From JASHVB01 sp049522565 (GTDB taxonomy: Bacteria > Pseudomonadota > Alphaproteobacteria > Acetobacterales > Acetobacteraceae), in contig JBEKNT010000116.1 of assembly GCA_049522565.1 (NCBI GenBank), forward strand, positions 1-17,291: a stretch of DNA of 17,291 nt, written 5' to 3'. Position numbers and translations under genes: made by a program. Shown here one piece after another: positions 14,759 to 17,291 of the stretch; position 1 is the stretch's first letter, and each line of letters opens with the position of its first letter. The notes under the pieces are model-generated. The model saw only the letters and a list, made by a program, of their open reading frames with translations. It was not told the DNA's origin and ran no database searches.

Positions 14759-15406
14759 ATGCTGAAGGTCTGGGGACGCCGCAGTTCGTTCAACGTGCAG
14801 AAGGTGCTGTGGCTGGTGGACGAGCTGCGGCTGCCGCACGAACACATCGATGCCGGCGGCAGGTTCGGCGGATTGGATGCACCTGGCTTCCTGGCGATGA
14901 ATCCGCACGGCAAGGTGCCGGTGATCGAGGACGATGGAACGGTCGTGTGGGAGTCGCACGCGATCCTGCGCTACCTCGCGGCACGGCATGGCGGAGCGCG
15001 GTGGTGGCCGGACGATCCGGCCGAGCGATCATTGGCCGAACGCTGGATGGACTGGTCGCAGACGACGCTGCAACCGGATTTCCTGATGGGCGTGTTCTGG
15101 GGATTCTATCGCACGCCGGCGCAGCAACGCGACATGCCGGCGATCCGCGAGAAAGTGGCAGCGTGTGCCGCGCATTTTCAATTGCTCGATCGGATGCTGG
15201 AGGACCGGTACTATCTGCTGGGCGACGAGCTGACATTGGCGGACATACCGGCCGGCACCGCGCTGTATCGCTATTTCGCCCTGGACATCGAGCGGCCATC
15301 GGTGCCGAACGTGGCAGCCTGGTACAGCCGCCTGCGCGAGCGTCCGGCCTATCGCGCGCACGTCATGCTGCCGTTCGAGGAGCTGCGTGGTCGGCTCGCA
15401 TACTGA
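14759..15406 (+). CDS. Glutathione S-transferase family protein
   Basis: This 215-residue cytosolic GST-fold protein would conjugate or exchange glutathione on an electrophile, or use it for reductive or ether-cleaving chemistry. The N-terminal thioredoxin-like domain (about 1-78) begins MLKVWGRRSSFNVQKV, with Ser9/Ser10 where Ser- or Cys-type bacterial GSTs have their catalytic residue. It contains the glutathione-binding NPHGKVPVIEDDG and WESHAILRYLA. The all-helical C-terminal domain (about 90-205) has the conserved LTLADIPAGTALYR capping motif. ATG 14759 has TGGAG six bases upstream; a TTG at 14744 in the same frame is less likely. It diverges from the MFS gene with shared control DNA, and its stop is only 4 bp from the convergent gene at 15411. 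The substrate is unknown. Confidence 0.88.
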   Translation: MLKVWGRRSSFNVQKVLWLVDELRLPHEHIDAGGRFGGLDAPGFLAMNPHGKVPVIEDDGTVVWESHAILRYLAARHGGARWWPDDPAERSLAERWMDWSQTTLQPDFLMGVFWGFYRTPAQQRDMPAIREKVAACAAHFQLLDRMLEDRYYLLGDELTLADIPAGTALYRYFALDIERPSVPNVAAWYSRLRERPAYRAHVMLPFEELRGRLAY

Positions 15407-15410
15407 CGGA

Positions 15411-15749
15411 TCACGGCGTGCCGAAGGTCTGTCGGGCCATCTCCAACAGCGCGCGCAGGTAGTCTTCGCCGGTTTCCGGGAAGGCGTCGATGCCGATGCG
15501 CAGGCGGTACTCGTGCGCAAGCTGGGTGAAGTCGCTGATGGCGTCAGATTCCGCAAGCCAGTTGCAGATCGCGCCGTATTCCCGGTAGAGCGGCGAGGCT
15601 TGCAAGGGCCGCAGCTCGTCTGCGAGTTGCTGTAGACGTTTGGCGGCTGCGGCGCTTTGGCGATCGTCGGGATTGGCGTCGACCTTGCGCAACCGCCATT
15701 CGGCCGCAGCGTCCAGGTCGGCGACTTCGGGTGGATCAGGCTCGGTCAT
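15411..15749 (-). CDS. Small helical protein of unknown function
   Basis: This 112-residue protein is not recognised. It is acidic at the N-terminus (MTEPDPPEVADLDAAAEW), then mostly amphipathic helix with a tryptophan/tyrosine-rich middle (YREYGAICNWLAES) and ends ALLEMARQTFGTP. It has no signal peptide, membrane segment or cysteine motif. AAGGAG seven bases before the ATG supports the start, and the frame keeps coding-like GC3, so I take it as a real gene. Its stop faces the GST stop across 4 bp with no terminator between them. The sulfoquinovosidase gene ends 166 bp upstream on the same strand, across an inverted repeat, so co-transcription is possible but not evident. Confidence 0.65.
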   Translation of the reverse strand: MTEPDPPEVADLDAAAEWRLRKVDANPDDRQSAAAAKRLQQLADELRPLQASPLYREYGAICNWLAESDAISDFTQLAHEYRLRIGIDAFPETGEDYLRALLEMARQTFGTP

Positions 15750-15799
15750 TCCCGGGCTCCTTCCGTGTCCGTGCAGCGACGCGCGGCAGATCAGAAAGT

Positions 15800-15875
15800 T
15801 TCACCACAAAGACACGAAGGCACAAAGGCGGAGGGGGACCGACGCAGCTTTGTGCCTTCGTGTCTTTGTGGTGAA
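15800..15875. repeat. Perfect 28-bp inverted repeat, 'CACCACAAAGACACGAAGG' type
   Basis: Arms at 15800-15827 and 15848-15875 are perfectly complementary around a 20-base GC-rich loop. The arms carry CACCACAAAGACACGAAGG, a dispersed element I know from intergenic regions of many unrelated bacteria; its six-frame products (LCLRVFVVNLS, LCAFVSLW and the like) are often wrongly annotated as proteins. Its AT content stands out from the host DNA. It lies just after the sulfoquinovosidase gene and before the small unknown gene, where the RNA hairpin could end transcription. Confidence 0.85.
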
Positions 15876-15915
15876 TCTGTCTTGCTTGGCAACGAAACCG
15901 CACCGGCGCTCCGGG

Positions 15916-17291
15916 TCAACCGATATCCCGCACCTGGCGAAACAACGCCTCCCACGCCGAGCCTTCGCGCCAGAACACCGGCGGCTGACCAATCGGCGCG
16001 GGCACCGTGACGCGGGCGCCGCCGCGATAGGTCGTTCCGCTCCACAGATGCGTCCAGGCCACGCCGGCGGGCAGGTGTACGCACCAGTTAGTTAATCCCG
16101 CCGCAAGCACCGGCGCCACCAGCAGATCGGGGCCGTAAAGATATTGCTCCTGCATCGTGTAGCCAGCCGGGTCGTCGGGAAACCCCAGGAACAGCGGACG
16201 TTGCAGCGGCAGGCCGCGCGTCGCCGCCTGATCCGACAGCGCGCGCAGATATGGCGCGAGATGGCACCAGATACGGGTGAAACGGGCGAAATGCGCCAGC
16301 ACCTCCGGCGACTGGTCGATCTGCAAATTGTCGCCGGGGCGATTGCCTTCATGCGTGCGCATCACCGGGGTGAAGGCGGCCATCTCGGTCCAGCGTTGCA
16401 ACAACTCGGCGGTACGCACATTGCCGAACAGGCTGGTGTAGCCGCCGATGTCGCTGTGATGATACGCGTTGCCCAGCAGCCCGCTCGACAACGCGCCGCA
16501 GATCACGCTGGGCAGTCCGTCGTGCCGCGAGAAATCGACGCTCTGGTCGCCGCCCCACAGCAATGGGCAGGACCGTTGAACGCCGGTGAAGCCGGCGCGC
16601 ATGAAGAATACCGCATCGCCGCTGCGCCCGGCGCGGGCGATCGCATCGGCATTGACCCCCGCCCAGATCGTCGGCCAGGCGTTGTGCATCAGCCTGGCGT
16701 CCACGCCGTTGGCAAGCCGCGCATCGATCGGCAGGTATTCGCCGAAATCCGCCATCCAGCCCGACAGGCCCAGCTCCAGCATATTGCCGCACAGGATGCG
16801 CGCGGCGAACCAGTCGCGCGCTTCGGGGTTGGTGAAATCGACCACGCCGCAATCGAATTCGCCGAAATCCACGCGATAGGTTTCGCCGGCGGCGTTGCGG
16901 GCCAGCAGGCCGAGCGATTCCGCTTCGCCGAACAGGGCGCCGTCGTCGCAGAGATACGGATTGACGTAGCCCATGAACCGGATATCGCGCGCGCGCAAAT
17001 CGGCGATGCGTTGCGGCAGGTCGGGATAGCGGGCCGGGTTCCAGCGCCAGTCCCAGAACAGGCGCGTGCCGAACGAGGTGGTGCGCACGCCCGCCCAGTC
17101 CTCGCACCACAATGCGGAGACCCGCGTGCCGGCGGCGAGGTAGGTTTCCAACCGGGCGAAGCTGTCTGCTCCGCCCTTCAGGCCGATGATGGCGCCGTTG
17201 TACAGCCAGTCCGGCAGACGCGGCTGCCGCCCGAAGCGGGCGGACACGCGTTCCACCAATGTGGGAAACTCCGCGGCAGCATGGAACTCCA
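15916..17291 (-). CDS. yihQ: GH31 sulfoquinovosidase (YihQ family), N-terminus cut by window
   Basis: This retaining alpha-glycosidase hydrolyses sulfoquinovosyl glycerol or diacylglycerol to free sulfoquinovose, the sulfonated sugar of photosynthetic membranes. About 458 residues are visible; E. coli YihQ is about 678, and the frame stays open to the window edge, so a TTG at 17259 is not the start. The nucleophile Asp is in MADFGEYLP (codon 16747-16749) and the acid/base Asp in WGGDQ (16546-16548). By alignment with remembered E. coli YihQ, the substrate-recognition positions are K (17176-17178), E (17101-17103), R (17062-17064), W (17053-17055) and Y in SDIGGYTSLF (16438-16440). This is the KERWY set described for the Agrobacterium-type enzyme rather than the QQRWY set of E. 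coli. The C-terminal APIGQPPVFWREGSAWEALF also matches. The partner sulfoglycolysis genes are probably off the window to the right. Confidence 0.92.
   Translation of the reverse strand, partial: EFHAAAEFPTLVERVSARFGRQPRLPDWLYNGAIIGLKGGADSFARLETYLAAGTRVSALWCEDWAGVRTTSFGTRLFWDWRWNPARYPDLPQRIADLRARDIRFMGYVNPYLCDDGALFGEAESLGLLARNAAGETYRVDFGEFDCGVVDFTNPEARDWFAARILCGNMLELGLSGWMADFGEYLPIDARLANGVDARLMHNAWPTIWAGVNADAIARAGRSGDAVFFMRAGFTGVQRSCPLLWGGDQSVDFSRHDGLPSVICGALSSGLLGNAYHHSDIGGYTSLFGNVRTAELLQRWTEMAAFTPVMRTHEGNRPGDNLQIDQSPEVLAHFARFTRIWCHLAPYLRALSDQAATRGLPLQRPLFLGFPDDPAGYTMQEQYLYGPDLLVAPVLAAGLTNWCVHLPAGVAWTHLWSGTTYRGGARVTVPAPIGQPPVFWREGSAWEALFRQVRDIG

Noticed and set aside
13035..14765. 576-residue plus-strand open frame opposite the MFS gene
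   Set aside because: The minus strand encodes a clear MFS protein with motif A and a strong ribosome site; the plus frame has no hydrophobic or domain pattern.
15640..16095. Open frames across the inverted repeat giving LCLRVFVVNLS-like peptides
   Set aside because: These are translations of a dispersed DNA repeat and recur as spurious proteins in many genomes.
1..17291. CRISPR arrays, tRNA or rRNA genes, transposases
   Set aside because: I saw no regularly spaced direct repeats, no T-loop or cloverleaf pattern and no transposase domain in any plausible frame.

Overview
The window is GC-rich DNA with strong G/C third-position bias. It reads as an alphaproteobacterial chromosome, most likely Rhodospirillales/Acetobacteraceae. 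This placement is an inference from the hemD / mitofilin-like / hemY order, the sulfoquinovosidase subtype and the style of the intergenic repeats; no rRNA or tRNA is present to confirm it.

Layout, left to right. (1) 87-2464: the end of a branched-chain amino acid type ABC transporter operon, a LivM-like permease followed (ATGA overlap) by one polypeptide that fuses the LivG and LivF ATPases. (2) 2759-4074: two exported M23 (LytM/lysostaphin-type) peptidase-like proteins in the same orientation. The second has all metal and catalytic residues; the first has lost the last zinc histidine. Decayed intergenic repeats lie around them. (3) 4256-7277, minus strand: a tightly overlapping hemD - mitofilin/HemX-like - hemY operon for tetrapyrrole synthesis, without an adjacent hemC. 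(4) 7278-7996: a gene-poor stretch. (5) 7997-12996, plus strand: an exported cupin protein, then three paralogous TauD/TfdA-type Fe(II)/2-oxoglutarate dioxygenases. A polytopic membrane protein (DUF6056-like), a perfect 27-bp inverted repeat and a C-terminal fossil of a further dioxygenase copy lie between the first and second paralogues. (6) 13074-15749: an MFS transporter (minus), a divergent glutathione S-transferase-like gene (plus) and a small unknown gene (minus). (7) 15916 to the window end, minus strand: a GH31 sulfoquinovosidase of the 'KERWY' subtype, cut at its N-terminus by the window edge.

How the genes may work together. The left half is housekeeping transport, cell-wall remodelling and haem synthesis. 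The right half looks like an accessory catabolic island: oxygenases that could cleave a C-S or ether C-O bond, an importer, a GST and a glycosidase that releases sulfoquinovose from plant or algal sulfolipid. Whether the dioxygenase array and the sulfoquinovosidase belong to one pathway is unproven but is the most attractive hypothesis here. The tandem dioxygenase array with its fossil copy is the best-supported unusual feature.
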